Source: Ehretia macrophylla
Taxonomy: Eukaryota; Streptophyta; Magnoliopsida; Boraginales; Ehretiaceae
Reading direction: 5' to 3'
Assembly (NCBI GenBank): GCA_037974665.1
Contig: CM075766.1
Coordinates: 47,667,569-47,731,568, forward strand
DNA length: 64,000 nucleotides
Under the pieces are notes generated by a model. That model did no database searches. It was not told the DNA's origin and saw only the letters and a program-made list of their open reading frames with translations. Both the position numbers and the translations under genes were made by a program. Below are positions 1 through 11,787 of this stretch, piece after piece. How positions within the stretch are numbered: the first letter of the stretch is position 1; every line of letters starts with the position of its first letter.

Positions 1-2241
1 TCATAATGACACTACCCAGTCTTTTACTACTTTAATGAACTTCTAATTCATATTCTACTTTACTTACAATAGTTAGTAATATCTCTATGAAGATAGCCCA
101 ACATTAGCACATAGGGAAAGAAATGCATTTATCAACTAATAGAAAAGTTAACTATCAACCATTTAATAACTAACATACTAATTTAGTAAAATAACTATAC
201 TTCAAGCTAAGATTCTAACATATCACTAGTAGTATTAACTTAAGTTAATTACATTTAACATATAATAGACAACTATCAACTTACAATTAACCTTACATGT
301 AGTTTCAAAAAGCATTAAACACATTCTTCCACATAGTTTACTTGACCTTTCTAAGTGTTCACTAGTTGCACATTGATAACAACAACTAATTCTAACAGTT
401 GAATTGTTTAGCATATATAGAAACATTACCTATGTCTAAAGGTGGTGACCATCACAACTCTACTAGCATTTCTCATTCACAGTCTAATAGAATATCTTTC
501 AATTTAAATTAACTTTACTAGCAATTAGATTTCAATTACAATTCATGAAAACAACATAACTATAAGAGCCCCATTACGTTATTAATCATCCAAGGACACT
601 ACACAATAAGGTCTTGATCGAATACATCCAATTAGAACTGAATTATATCATTACTATAGCAAAATAACAATAAAATTCAGATTCTCGCGTAACAGGGCAT
701 TTCTAACACATCTCACCAAAATGATCATAACTTGCTCTAGACAACTCCGATTAATGCACCGTAAAAAGCTGTAGAAACTAGACTCATATGGCTTTCTAAT
801 GGTATATAATTCAACCCCTAATCCTTCTCCAATTAATACAGTTTTAAGCTCGAAGTTGCCTCAATGCAGTTAGAATAGAAGCAGTTTATACAAGCAAATA
901 AGCAGTTTTACAAAAGGGCATATACAAGATATAATTAGAATTACATCAAAAGTTCCACACCAACTTGAAACTACATTTAAACATTCAAGAAGTCATGCCA
1001 AGGTCTGAGAAGTGCGAGACAACCGAAATTGCACCTAAACCCCTTTGTTATTCAAGCTATTTCTCCTCCAAACCAAAGTTAATGATTCAAATTTAAAGGG
1101 AAACTCTACCATCCTTCTAACTAACCCTCAAGGAACCCTTTCAACCCTCTAACTCATTCAAATGCCAGCAATAACCTTGAAAGCCCCAAATTCCCTCTTA
1201 TAGCTTTACACTACACCTACCTCATCCGGGCTTCAAACAAGGATTAACAAAGCTTCTATAGCACCTAGGTAGCCTAAGGATACCAAAAGTAGAGCCCGAA
1301 TCCACCCAGATTCGTCTTAACCCCGAAACCCCTTTATTAAAGTCGACTATTTTACGCTTTATGCGATTTTAGAGCAATTCAAGTGCATGGGGCTATTAGA
1401 CTACCTTCATTAGCACCTAAGTCATCTATTAGGAGTGTTGAATCAAGCTAATTCGAGCAATTACACAAAACCCTAGAAAAATCGTTACTATTCACCTCAT
1501 GAATTAAATTAACGATTCCAACCGTTTAAAAAGCGAAACAATGGTTCAAATATGTTCTCTAGCTCTCATATACAAGGTATAATAGCATAGATAATCAATA
1601 CAATAGCATTTGAACACATTTTCAACAAATCAAGAAAATAGAAACTATTTTAAAATGCGAAAATAAGTCGTGAAATCCCTCACCAATGCGCGTAGGATCT
1701 CCTAGGAGGCTAGTAGACACCCTAAACCACTTGCACCTAGCTTGGCTTGGCTTGGAATGAGGATTTGTTGAGCAAAAAAAACTCTATTTCTTCTCCTATG
1801 CAATTCTCGGATTTGCTACAGTGTTTTCAGCATGCTCTCTTTTTTGTTTTTTTTTGTTTTGCTAAGTTATGAGCTAATGTGTGTGTTGTGTGAGTTATAT
1901 ATTAAATGGGGCTAAGTTGCTTGCTTAAATGGTTCACTAAATGCGCTTAGTTAGCTTAAAACGAGCCTAGATAGTAAAATGAATGCTAGCTAATTCATTC
2001 CCTAAGTTATGTTACGTAACACTATTTATACAACTACAAAAATCATTTTCTAAACGAGCTCTCCTATCGCCTCTAGCTCAAATGCACATTTTTCCCACTA
2101 CTCTAACAATTAATATGATTTAATAAAAATGCTAATTCGCTAATAGCATGAAGTTAAAATGGAGTGAATAGTAATTTAAGAAGACAGTTAAGAATGCACA
2201 GAAGGAAATGCGCAAACAAGGGATGCAACAGTAATTGAATG
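1..2241 (-). mobile_element. Diverged gypsy LTR (H), left part, split by element A
   Basis: AT-rich DNA with the plan of the Tekay-type LTRs elsewhere in the window, but strongly diverged. Around 1690-1715 and 1800-1890 it keeps the order donor-like GTGAGGG (read on the minus strand), a poly-T/pyrimidine tract and a gctaagttatgagct stretch, which lines up with 4011-4200 of the LTR of element A. The LTR resumes after element A at 11759-11787, where the minus strand begins TGTGACGCCCGAG. The left end lies outside the window, so solo LTR or full element cannot be decided. No gene is seen here; the short ORFs are not protein-like. Confidence 0.6.
2237..2241. repeat. Target site duplication of element A (left)
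   Basis: GAATG directly abuts the left LTR end. The same five bases follow the right LTR at 11759-11763. A perfect 5-bp duplication is what Ty3/gypsy integrase makes, and it fixes both element ends. Confidence 0.9.
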
Positions 2242-4526
2242 TGCCATGCCCCGACCCGACCCCGCGAAAGGCCAAGCCCGGACCCGACACACGGACGGAG
2301 TTTCCTCTGTACCGCAGACGATCCGAAAACCCTAAAATCAATATAACACTTGCGAAAGCCATATAATAGTAATCAAACCAGCCAACTTTCTTCCAAACAT
2401 ACATTTCCTATTAACCAACTTTCCAAACCCAAAATGATAAGCATACTACACAGGTATTCATGCCACTAAACCATTAGCTATTAGCATGCATTTCTTCACT
2501 AGTCATCCGAGTATAAGTTTACAATTTTACAAACTTTAATCCATTACATCATAAGACCATTAAAGGTCTCAAAATAGGAAAATACATACAAGGCTACAAG
2601 CCTCAAAATTAAGCGACCTTCACGCAATATACATAACAAGCAAGGTTTGCACAAAACTGGTAACCAACCACCAGCAAAGCAGGGAAGTGCTATCACGGAA
2701 ACACCTCCACCTGCTCCTCCTTCTCTATTACCTCGAGAGGGTCTGCTTCAACTACTCCTGTAAAAACATGGTATAGAAAGGAATGAGCAAAAACTATTGC
2801 TCAGCGAGGGCAATTGGTCTCAAGGACGGAGATGAGAGGAGTATGCAATGCAATTAGCCAAGAAATACATACAAAACATATAAAGATACATCCAAAGCCA
2901 ACAATAAAGCAAGACAAGTATTTAAAGCTGCAAACACTCAATTAAAGGATACGATACTCTTTTCACGAGCAACTTTCAAACACGAATTCGATGACGACGC
3001 GCCGGCCCAAAACCACCTTATAACACCAGTTTGGAATACCCCGGAAGTATCCATCAACCTACGACCCAAATCTCCCTGGGAGGCAACCCAAGCGAGAAAG
3101 GGAATAGCAGCGGAGCTAGAGCAACCAACACTGGCAACCCAAGGCTACCCAGAGAGGCTCATCACTCATGCGCGAGACACTATGCAATGCAAGACTCGAT
3201 ACAAGGCGATAAACAAGCGATAAAGCCACACGTGGGAGAATAACAAGGTAGGTTACTCTCGCACGCAATAGCAGCAATTGATAAGCAATTCGATCCAAAA
3301 CAACTCAAACAAGTATTTCAAGTAATTCTAAGCATTCTATAGGCATAAAGACAAGAAAACACACAAAAACACAAATCGGCCCCAACTATCAAAACGCTAC
3401 CATTGCCAAACGTGCCACGAGTTCTGGAAACCGACTTCGCCAACCCCCCCTAGGTCACCATAAGGCACGTTTAAAGACCCCGAAACCTTACTTTACCCTA
3501 GAACTCGCGCAAAGCCCCGATTTTCCCCTTTCTCATTTGAACTACAACTATAACAACCAAACACCCAACCAACGCCATAATTGCACCAAAAGTGCTTCCA
3601 TGGCTTCCCGAAGCAATGCCAACACGCAAAATGAGAAAACGCTAAAGTCGACCTAAATGACCCTGACTTTCCCAAAGGCATAATTCTCATTTTTCCACTA
3701 CGCAACCCAAACAAACCACACATTTTAGCATTCTAGCATACCTAGCACGTTTCTACATCAACAGAAAGCATAACAGCGCAACTTCAACGTTTCAAGGTTT
3801 TACTATTCACAAAATACTATTCATTTAACAATTTAATTTGCAATCACAACATTTAACCGCAGAAAATGTTACAAAGCTATAAATACATGTTCTACAAATG
3901 CCAAGGAACATTCTAGAAGCATCAAATCGATTTAAATAACGATCTACGGATAAATCTAAAAATTGACAAAGTTAACATACACAATGTATAAATGCGCAAA
4001 TAACATGCTTCCCTCACCTCAAGTACTCCTAGTCGCTAGGAAAACAACGTTGGTTGCCTCGGAAACCACCCCGCACGAGCTCTCGCGAAGATTGATCGAT
4101 TGGAAGGTGAAAGGTTTTTTTTTTTCTTCAATGAAGCTCACGGCCTGCTGCTCACTGTTTTGCTGCTGTTTTTTTTTATTATGCTAAGTTATAAGCTTAT
4201 AAGGTGTTAAATGGTCAAAGTTGGCAAGGGCTAAGTCAAACTACTTAAGACTTGGTCAAAGGCCACTATTTTGAGCGTTTTAAAGCCGTTTTAGCTAAGG
4301 TAAGGTCAATTAAAGCTAGCAACATTTAAAATATAAAATTTAAGTCATCTAAATACTAGTTTCACTATTTGCTGAGGACTGGAAATAGTTCTCTAGCTAT
4401 CGCTCCTTAAATGCAATGCACGTTGCGTCGGCGAGAAAGTAACAATTAATTCACAAAGAATTTAAGAAAATATAATTTTCAAAATAATAAACAAAGAAAA
4501 TTCACATTCCGGGCTCGGGTATTACA
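2242..4526 (-). repeat. 3' LTR of element A
   Basis: 2285 bp. On the minus strand it starts TGTAATACCCGAGCCCGG at 4526 and ends with a GC-rich CA-terminal segment at 2242. It contains the intron-like module with donor at 4017/4018 and acceptor at 2757/2758, the conserved block at about 3016-3260, and the reverse TATA motif at 3876-3889. Confidence 0.95.
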
Positions 4527-4540
4527 CCCTCTCCCCCTTA
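4527..4540 (-). other. Polypurine tract of element A
   Basis: On the minus strand this reads taagggggagaggg and sits directly against the 3' LTR. This is the plus-strand priming site of LTR retrotransposons. The same tract precedes the 3' LTR of element D at 38934-38947. Confidence 0.85.
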
Positions 4541-7500
4541 AAACAATTGCGCCCACGCAATTCTTACCTGGTCCACAAACAACTCCGGGTACTGATCCCG
4601 AACTTGGTCCTCTCTTTCCCAAGTCGCTTCCTCAAACCCATGATGATTCCACAGAACCTTTACTAATAGAATACTCTTTCTGCGAAGCTCCTGAATCTTC
4701 CGATCCACAATTCTAATCGGTTTCTCTTCATAAGATAATTTTTCTTCAATCTGCAAAGGCTCTGGTTCAAGTACATGTGAAGGGTCTGGATGATACTTCT
4801 TCAACATAGACATGTGAAACACATCGTGCAGTCTCGACAAGCTCGGGGGTAAAGCTAATCGATAGGCCAAAGGACCTACCTTTTCGGTGATCTCATACGG
4901 ACCCACATACCTGGGACTAAGCTTCCCGCTCTTACCGTGCCGAATCAATCCCTTCCGTGGAGAAATCTTAAGAAACACCCAATCTCCCAAATCAAACTTA
5001 AGATCCCGACGGTGCTTATCTGCATAACTCTTCTAACGACTCTGAGCTGTAAGCATACGCTGGCAAATAAGGTAAACATTATCTACCATCTTAATCATCT
5101 CAGGTAACACAGTCGGATCAACTGTTCTCATCTCTCCAACCTCTTCCCAATATAATGGGGATCTGCATTTATGAACATACAACGCCTCGTAGGGAGCCAT
5201 ACCTATAGTAAATTGATAACTACTGTTGTAGGCGAACTCCGCTAAAGGCAAAAACTTCTCCCAATTCTTCCCAAAGTCAAGCACACATGCCCGAAGCATG
5301 TCTTCCAAGATCCTGATGGTTCTCTCAGACTGGCCATCAGTTTGTGGATGATATGCAGTGCTGAAGCTCAACTTAGTTCCCATGGCCTCTTTCAACTTCT
5401 GCCAAAAACAAGATCTGAATCTAGGATCCCTATCTGACACTATACTCTGTGGCACACCATGCAATCTCACAATATTAGCAACAAAAGGTTCAACTAACTT
5501 ATCAAGGCTATCCTGTTTGTTCATGGGAATAAAATGTGTAACTTTAGTCAAGTGGTCCACAACAACCCAAACAGAATCACATCCTCTCGGAGATCTAGGA
5601 AGATCGGTCACAAGGTCCATTGTTATATGTACCCACTTCCATTGCGGAATCGACAACGGCTGTAGAAGTCCGGCTGGCCTCTGATGCTCAACTTTAACCC
5701 TCTGACAAGTCAAACATCTGGATACATACCCAGCAATCTCCCTCTTCATATTGTTCCACCAGAAGTGTTGCTTCAAATCTCTATACATTTTTGTACTGCC
5801 CGGGTGAATCGTGTACCTCGAATTATGTGCCTCGGACAGGATCTCATTCTTTAAAGTCGGATCACCAGGAACACATACCCTGCCACTGAATCTGAAGATG
5901 CCATCTGCATGTAATTTAAACTCCGACTCTCCCCCTTTTGACTTTTCTTGGATCTTCAAGATGTGAGGATCAGTCTTCTGAGCCTCTCTGATCTGTGCTA
6001 GCAACCCTGACTGAATCTGTAAACTAGCAAATCGAATCCCTACCTCAGTAGCTTCTGGTTTCCATGAACAAATTTCTTCCAAAGTCTCCCAATCCTTGAT
6101 AATCAAGCTTGCAACAGTAGCCTTTCGGCTCAAAGCATCAGCAACAACATTTGCCTTACCTGGCACATAGTTAATAGAACAGTTATAACCACCCAATAGC
6201 TCTAGCCATCTCCGCTGCCTCATATTTAGATCCTTCTGTGAAAACAAATACTTGAGACTCATGTGGTCAGTAAATATTTCAAATCTGCAACCCCACAAGT
6301 AGTGACGCCACTTCTTCAAAGCAAACACAACTGCAGCTAACTCAAGATCATGTGTAGGGTAGTTGACTTCATAAGGTTTCAATTTCCTAGAAGCATAGGC
6401 AATCACCTTACCATTCTGCATTAAAACACAGCCCAATCCTTCTTTAGATGCATCGCTGTAGACAACGAAGTTCTCTGTTCCCTCAGGTAAAACTAGTATA
6501 GGAGCTGTAGTTAGTCTCTTCTTCAATTCTTGGAAACTGGATTCACATTTAGCATCCCAGTTGTAAGCAACTTTCTTCCGAGTCAACTGGCTCAAAGGTC
6601 CAAAAATTTTAGAAAAGTCTTTACCAAATCTCTGGTAGTAACCTGCCAATCCAAGAAAACTCCGAATCTCTGACACCGTCTCAGGTCTCTTCCAAGATGA
6701 AACAACCTCAATCTTAGCTGGATCCACTGAAATTCCTCGATCTGAAATGATATGGCCTAGAAAAGATATCTGGTTCAACCAGAGCTCACACTTGCTGAAT
6801 TTAGCAAAAAGCTTGTTTTCCTGCAAAGTCTGAAGCACAATCCTCAAGTGTTGCTCATGTTCAGCCTCATTCTTCGAATACACTAAAATGTCGTCAATGA
6901 AGATCACGACAAACTGATCAAGGTAAGGCCGAAAAACCCTCTGCATCAAGTCCATGAATGCGGCTGGTACATTCGTCAATCCCAACGGCAACACAACAAA
7001 CTCATAGTGGCCATATCTAGTCCTGAATGCCGTCTTTGGTATATCGTCACTCCGAATTCTAAGTTGATAGTAACCCTGCCTCAAGTCAAATTTGGAGTAA
7101 ACACTCGCACCCTGCAACTGGTCAAACAATTCTTCAATCAACGGCAAGGGGTATTTGTTCTTAATCGTGACTTGATTAAGTCCCCTGTAATCAATGCATA
7201 ACCGTAGCGTGCCGTCTTTCTTTCTCACAAACAACACAGGCGCACCCCACGGCGATGAACTAGGTTGTATAAACCCTTTATCAGGCAAGTTCTGAAGCTG
7301 AATTTTTAACTCCTGAAGTTCGGCCGATGCCATTCTATAAGGACTCCTAGAAATTGGCGCAGTGCCTGGTACAAGATCAATCATGAACTCAATCTCCCTA
7401 TCCAGTGGTAAACCCGGTAATTCCTCGGGAAATACACTAGGAAAGTCTCTAACAATCGGAACCTCATTCAAACTCAACTTATCAGCAGGCTGATTGATCA

Positions 7501-9160
7501 AATAAGCTAAGTAAGCTTCACAACCCCTATTCAACAACTTAGAAGTCTTGATCGCTGATAAAAGTGGAATGCGGGCAGCCCTACAGTTCCCAACAATCTT
7601 TAGTACTGGTAGGTCAGGAACCTTAAGATAAACGACCTTTGTTCTACAATCCAACTGAGCATAATACTTTCCCAACCAGTCCATTCCCAAAATGATTTCA
7701 AAGTCACGGAATGGCAATATAATTAAATCAGCAGGAAATTTACGGTTCTCAATACATATATCACAAGATTTGCAAATAGACTCAGTAACAAATTTTTCAC
7801 CCAAAGGAGTATTAACTTCAACTTCATGAGGCAAATTATCAATGCAAACATTCACAGATCGTGCACATGCAGGAGTTATAAACGAATGTGTAGCTCCGGG
7901 ATCAATCAAAACTTTAACTGGCTGAGTATTGAGAAGAAAGGTACCTTCTACTATAGCTGTAGTATCGGGTAGCTCCTCTGCATCCAGTGCAAAGACCTTA
8001 GCCTGAACTCTCTGTGCTGGACGTGCACCTGCTGCCCTATTCTGAACACCTTGGCCTCTACCACGACCCTGAACATTTTTATATTTAGGGCAATCCCTCA
8101 CCCTATGGTCATCACTGCCACAACCCGTACATTTACCACTCTTCCTCCAGCAGTTAGCCTCAATATGCCCTGGCCGATTACAAAAATTACACTGCTGATT
8201 TTGCCTAACCGCAGTGTTTCCCGTAGTTGCTGGGGCTCTGGCAAGGGTAGGAACTGTACCTCCCTGCTAGGGTCTAGTCACAGCTGGCCGATTACAAAAA
8301 TTACACTGCTGCTGTGGCTGATACGGACGCTGCTGAGGACCCTGTGCAGAAGCCTGATACTGCCTCGGCTGACTCTGGCTGCTCTGGCCCAAATACTGCT
8401 TCTTACTCGGCTGACTACTCTCAGCTAACATCTCAGCCTTCCGTTTCTCAAATTTCGAGGCTGCCTGAAATGCCTCGGGAAAAGTAGTGTAGGTCTGCCC
8501 AGTCAAATGCAACTGTATGTCCATTCTCAGCCCACAGACAAACCTATGAATCATCCTCCTAGCCGGCCGTACCAACTCCGGCATATACCTCGACAGGCTA
8601 ACAAACCTAGCCTCGTACTGAGCAACAGTCATATTCCCCTGCTTCAGGGCCACAAACTCATCTTCCCGTCTTTCCATTGCCATCTCGGGAATGTATTTGT
8701 CCCGGAACTCACTTACAAAATCATCCCACAAATGTGGTACATCCTCACAATCCCACCTCAATCTGACAGTATTCCACCACTGCTCTGCATCACCCTCAAA
8801 TAGAAATGATACATAATCTATTCTTGCCTCATCAGTGTACCTCAAAGCGGTGAAAATCTTCTCAACTCGATTAATCCATCTCTCGGCCGCCTCATCATCC
8901 GGCTCCCCGAAGAACTTTCCCGGCTCGTGCCTCAGAAATTTCTCTAACTGATTGTTCTCAACTCTGTACCCCCGTCCACCAGGATTAGCTTGATTACCCT
9001 GGGGATTAATCCGGTCCAGCCTCTGCTCATGTAGTACCTGTGTGATCCGGTCTACTGCAGTAGTCATGGTAGCCATAAACTGCTCGGGCAACGGCTGCTG
9101 ACCCTGTTCTGCTGCCTCTTCATCTGATCCTATACCTTGAGTACCACGACGTGGCGGCAT
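4538..9160 (-). pseudogene. gag-pol region of element A (fossil)
   Basis: Read on the minus strand. Gag starts MPPRRGTQG at 9160, and a retrotransposon gag domain follows, ending in a CCHC knuckle (CNFCNR...) near 8190. Then come an aspartic protease with IDPGATHSF near 7900, reverse transcriptase at about 7200-6800 ([22 protein letters not shown]), RNase H with [10 protein letters not shown] near 6465, and integrase with an HHCC finger ([14 protein letters not shown]) near 5800-5690. The integrase core spans about 5620-5330 ([27 protein letters not shown]). A chromodomain ([18 protein letters not shown]) lies near 4700-4570. The order and chromodomain define a chromovirus. The region is broken, with about two or three breaks. 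Confidence 0.93.
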
Positions 9161-9452
9161 AGTAGCAACTCACAATAGCTGGCAACATTTAAAAGCAGTT
9201 TATAGACAGAAATATAGCACATAAGATTAGATAACACTCAAGTCAATAACAATCCAATATTCTATCACACAATTCACATAAGACAAGTTTAACTTGCCAA
9301 ACTATTTCACTTAAACACACAAACATTCCAAGTTCACAAAGTCATGCTAGAACATTTTCTTTTCACTTAGCAATCATACATAAACACTTTAGCATTTTAG
9401 ACCTTTACCCCACAGACCGAGAATCATATCCCGGCTCATGCAAGACTATCAT

Positions 9453-9464
9453 GCTCTGATACCA
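9453..9464 (-). other. Primer binding site of element A (tRNA-Met type)
   Basis: On the minus strand, TGGTATCAGAGC follows the 5' LTR after a short gap. It is complementary to the 3' end of plant initiator tRNA-Met, the usual primer of Tekay-type gypsy elements. Confidence 0.9.
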
Positions 9465-9472
9465 CCTAAAGA

Positions 9473-11758
9473 TGTCATGCCCCGACCCGACCCCGCGAAA
9501 GGCCAAGCCCGGACCCGACACACGGACGGAGTTTCCTCTGTACCGCGGACGATCCGAAAACCCTAAAATCAATATAACACTTGCGAAAGCCATATAATAG
9601 TAATCAAACCAGCCAACTTTCTTCCAAACATACATTTCCTATTAACCAACTTTCCAAACCCAAAATGATAAGCATACTACACAGGTATTCATGCCACTAA
9701 ACCATTAGCTATTAGCATGCATTTCTTCACTAGTCATCCGAGTATAAGTTTACAATTTTACAAACTTTAATCCATTACATCATAAGACCATTAAAGGTCT
9801 CAAAATAGGAAAATACATACAAGGCTACAAGCCTCAAAATTAAGCGACCTTCACGCAATATACATAACAAGCAAGGTTTGCACAAAACTGGTAATCAACC
9901 ACCAGCAAAGCAGGGAAGTGCTATCACAGAAACACCTCAACCTGCTCCTCCTCCTCTATTACCTCGAGAGGGTCTGCTTCAACTACTCCTGTAAAAAGAT
10001 GGTATAGAAAGGAATGAGCAAAAACTATTGCTCAGCGAGGGCAATTGGTCTCAAGGACGGAGATGAGAGGAGTATGCAATGCAATTAGCCAAGCAATACA
10101 TACAAAACATATAAAGATACATCCAAAGCCAACAATAAAGCAAGGCAAGTATTTAAAGCTGCAAACACTCAATTAAAGGATACGATACTCTTTTCACGAG
10201 CAACTTTCAAACACGAATTCGATGACGACACGCCGGCCCAAAACCACCTTATAACACCAGTTTGGAATACCCCGGAAGTATCCATCAACCTACGACCCAA
10301 ATCTCCCTAGGAGGCAACCCAAGCGAGAAAGGGAATAGCAGCGGAGCTAGAGCAACCAACACTGGCAACCCAAGGCTACCCAGAGAGGCCCATCACTCAC
10401 GCGCGAGACACTATGCAATGCAAGACTCGATACAAGGCGATAAACAAGCGATAAAGCCACACGTGGGAGAATAACAAAGTAGGTTACTCTCGGACGCAAT
10501 AGCAGCAATTGATAAGCAATTCGATCCAAAACAACTCAAACAAGTATTTCAAGTAATTCTAAGCATTCTATAGGCATAAAGACAAGAAAACAAACAAAAA
10601 CACAAATCGGCCCCAACTATCAAAACGCTACCATTTCCAAACGAGCCACGAGTTCTGGAAACGACTTCGCCAACCCCCCATAGGTCACCATAAGGCACGT
10701 TTAAAGACCCCGAAACCTTACTTTACCCTAGAACTCGCGCAAAGCCCCGATTTCCCCCTTTCTCGTTTGAACTACAACTATAACAATTAAACACCCAACC
10801 AACGCCATAATCGTACCAAAAGAGCTTCCATGGCTTCCTGAAGCAATGCCAACACGCAAAATGAGAAAATGCTAAAGTCGACCTAAACGACCCCGACTTT
10901 CCCAAAGGCATAATTCTAGTTTTTTCCACTACGCAACCCAAACAAACCACACATTTTAGCATTCTAGCATACCTAGCACGTTTCTACATCAACGGAAAGC
11001 ATAACAACACAACTTCAACGTTTCAAGATTTTACTATTCACAAAACACTATTCATTTAACAATTTAATTTGCAATCACAACATTTAACCGCAGAAAATGT
11101 TACAAAGCTATAAATACATGTTCTACAAATGCCAAGGAACATTCTAGAAGCATCAAATCGATTTAAATAACGATCTACGGATAAATCTAAAAATTGACAA
11201 AGTTAACATACACAACGTATAAATGCGCAAATAACATGCTTCCCTCACCTCAGGTACTCCTAGTCGCTTGGAAAACAACGTTGGTTGCCTCGGAAACCAC
11301 CCCGCACGAGCTCTCGCGAAGATTGATCGATTGGAAGGTGAAAGGTTTTTTTTTTTTCTTCAATGAAGCTCACGGCCTGCTGCTCACTGTTTTGCTGCTA
11401 TTTTTTTTATTATGCTAAGTTATAAGCTTATAAGGTGTTAAATGGTCAAAGTTGGTCAAGGGCTAAGTCAAACTACTTAAGACTTGGTCAAAGGCCCCTA
11501 TTTTGAGCGTTTTAAAGCCGTTTTAGCTAAGGTAAGGTCAATTAAAGCTAGCAACATTTAAAATATAAAATTTAAGTCATCTAAATACTAGTTTCACTAT
11601 TTGTTGAGGACTGTAAATCGTTCTCTAGCTATCGCTCCTTAAATGCAATACACGTTGCGTCGGCGAGAAAGTAACAATTAATTCACAAAGAATTTAAGGA
11701 AATATAATTTTCAAAATAATAAACAAAGAAAATTCACATTCCGGGCTCGGGTATTACA
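9473..11758 (-). repeat. 5' LTR of element A
   Basis: 2286 bp, colinear with the 3' LTR at 2242-4526 and differing at scattered sites only. Its intron-like module spans 9989-11248, and the reverse TATA motif lies near 11108. Confidence 0.95.
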
Positions 11759-11763
11759 GAATG

Positions 11764-11787
11764 CATGGCTAAAACTCGGGCGTCACA
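11764..11787 (-). mobile_element. LTR H, short terminal part right of element A
   Basis: After the GAATG duplication, the minus strand reads TGTGACGCCCGAGTTTTAGC up to the element A insertion point. This is a TG-start LTR terminus resembling but distinct from TGTAATACCCGAG of the main family. It joins to 1-2241 when element A is removed in thought. Confidence 0.55.

Larger units (their letters stand above)
2242..11758 (-). mobile_element. Element A: full-length Ty3/gypsy Tekay-type chromovirus
   Basis: A two-LTR element on the minus strand, about 9.5 kb. It has a 5' LTR at 9473-11758, a Met-tRNA primer site, gag-pol, a polypurine tract and a 3' LTR at 2242-4526. Target duplications GAATG flank it exactly. 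The LTR pair is nearly identical by eye and the duplication is perfect, so this is the youngest insertion in the window. It landed inside the older LTR H. The coding part is broken, with about two or three breaks, so it is probably not autonomous. Family placement rests on the chromodomain, the Met primer site and the integrase text typical of Tekay/Del. Confidence 0.95.

Noticed and set aside
1739-1756. cttggcttggcttgg microsatellite in LTR H
   Set aside because: Three short units only; ordinary slippage.
3031-3298. Overlapping ORFs of 60-76 codons inside LTRs (also at 10262-10529, 3493-3723, 10723-10962, 50614-50853)
   Set aside because: They recur only because the LTRs are repeats; the frames are not kept in LTRs B and D and no protein features are seen.
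5358-5684. Plus-strand ORFs opposite gag-pol of elements A, B and D
   Set aside because: Shadows of the real coding strand; residues mirror the opposite frame.
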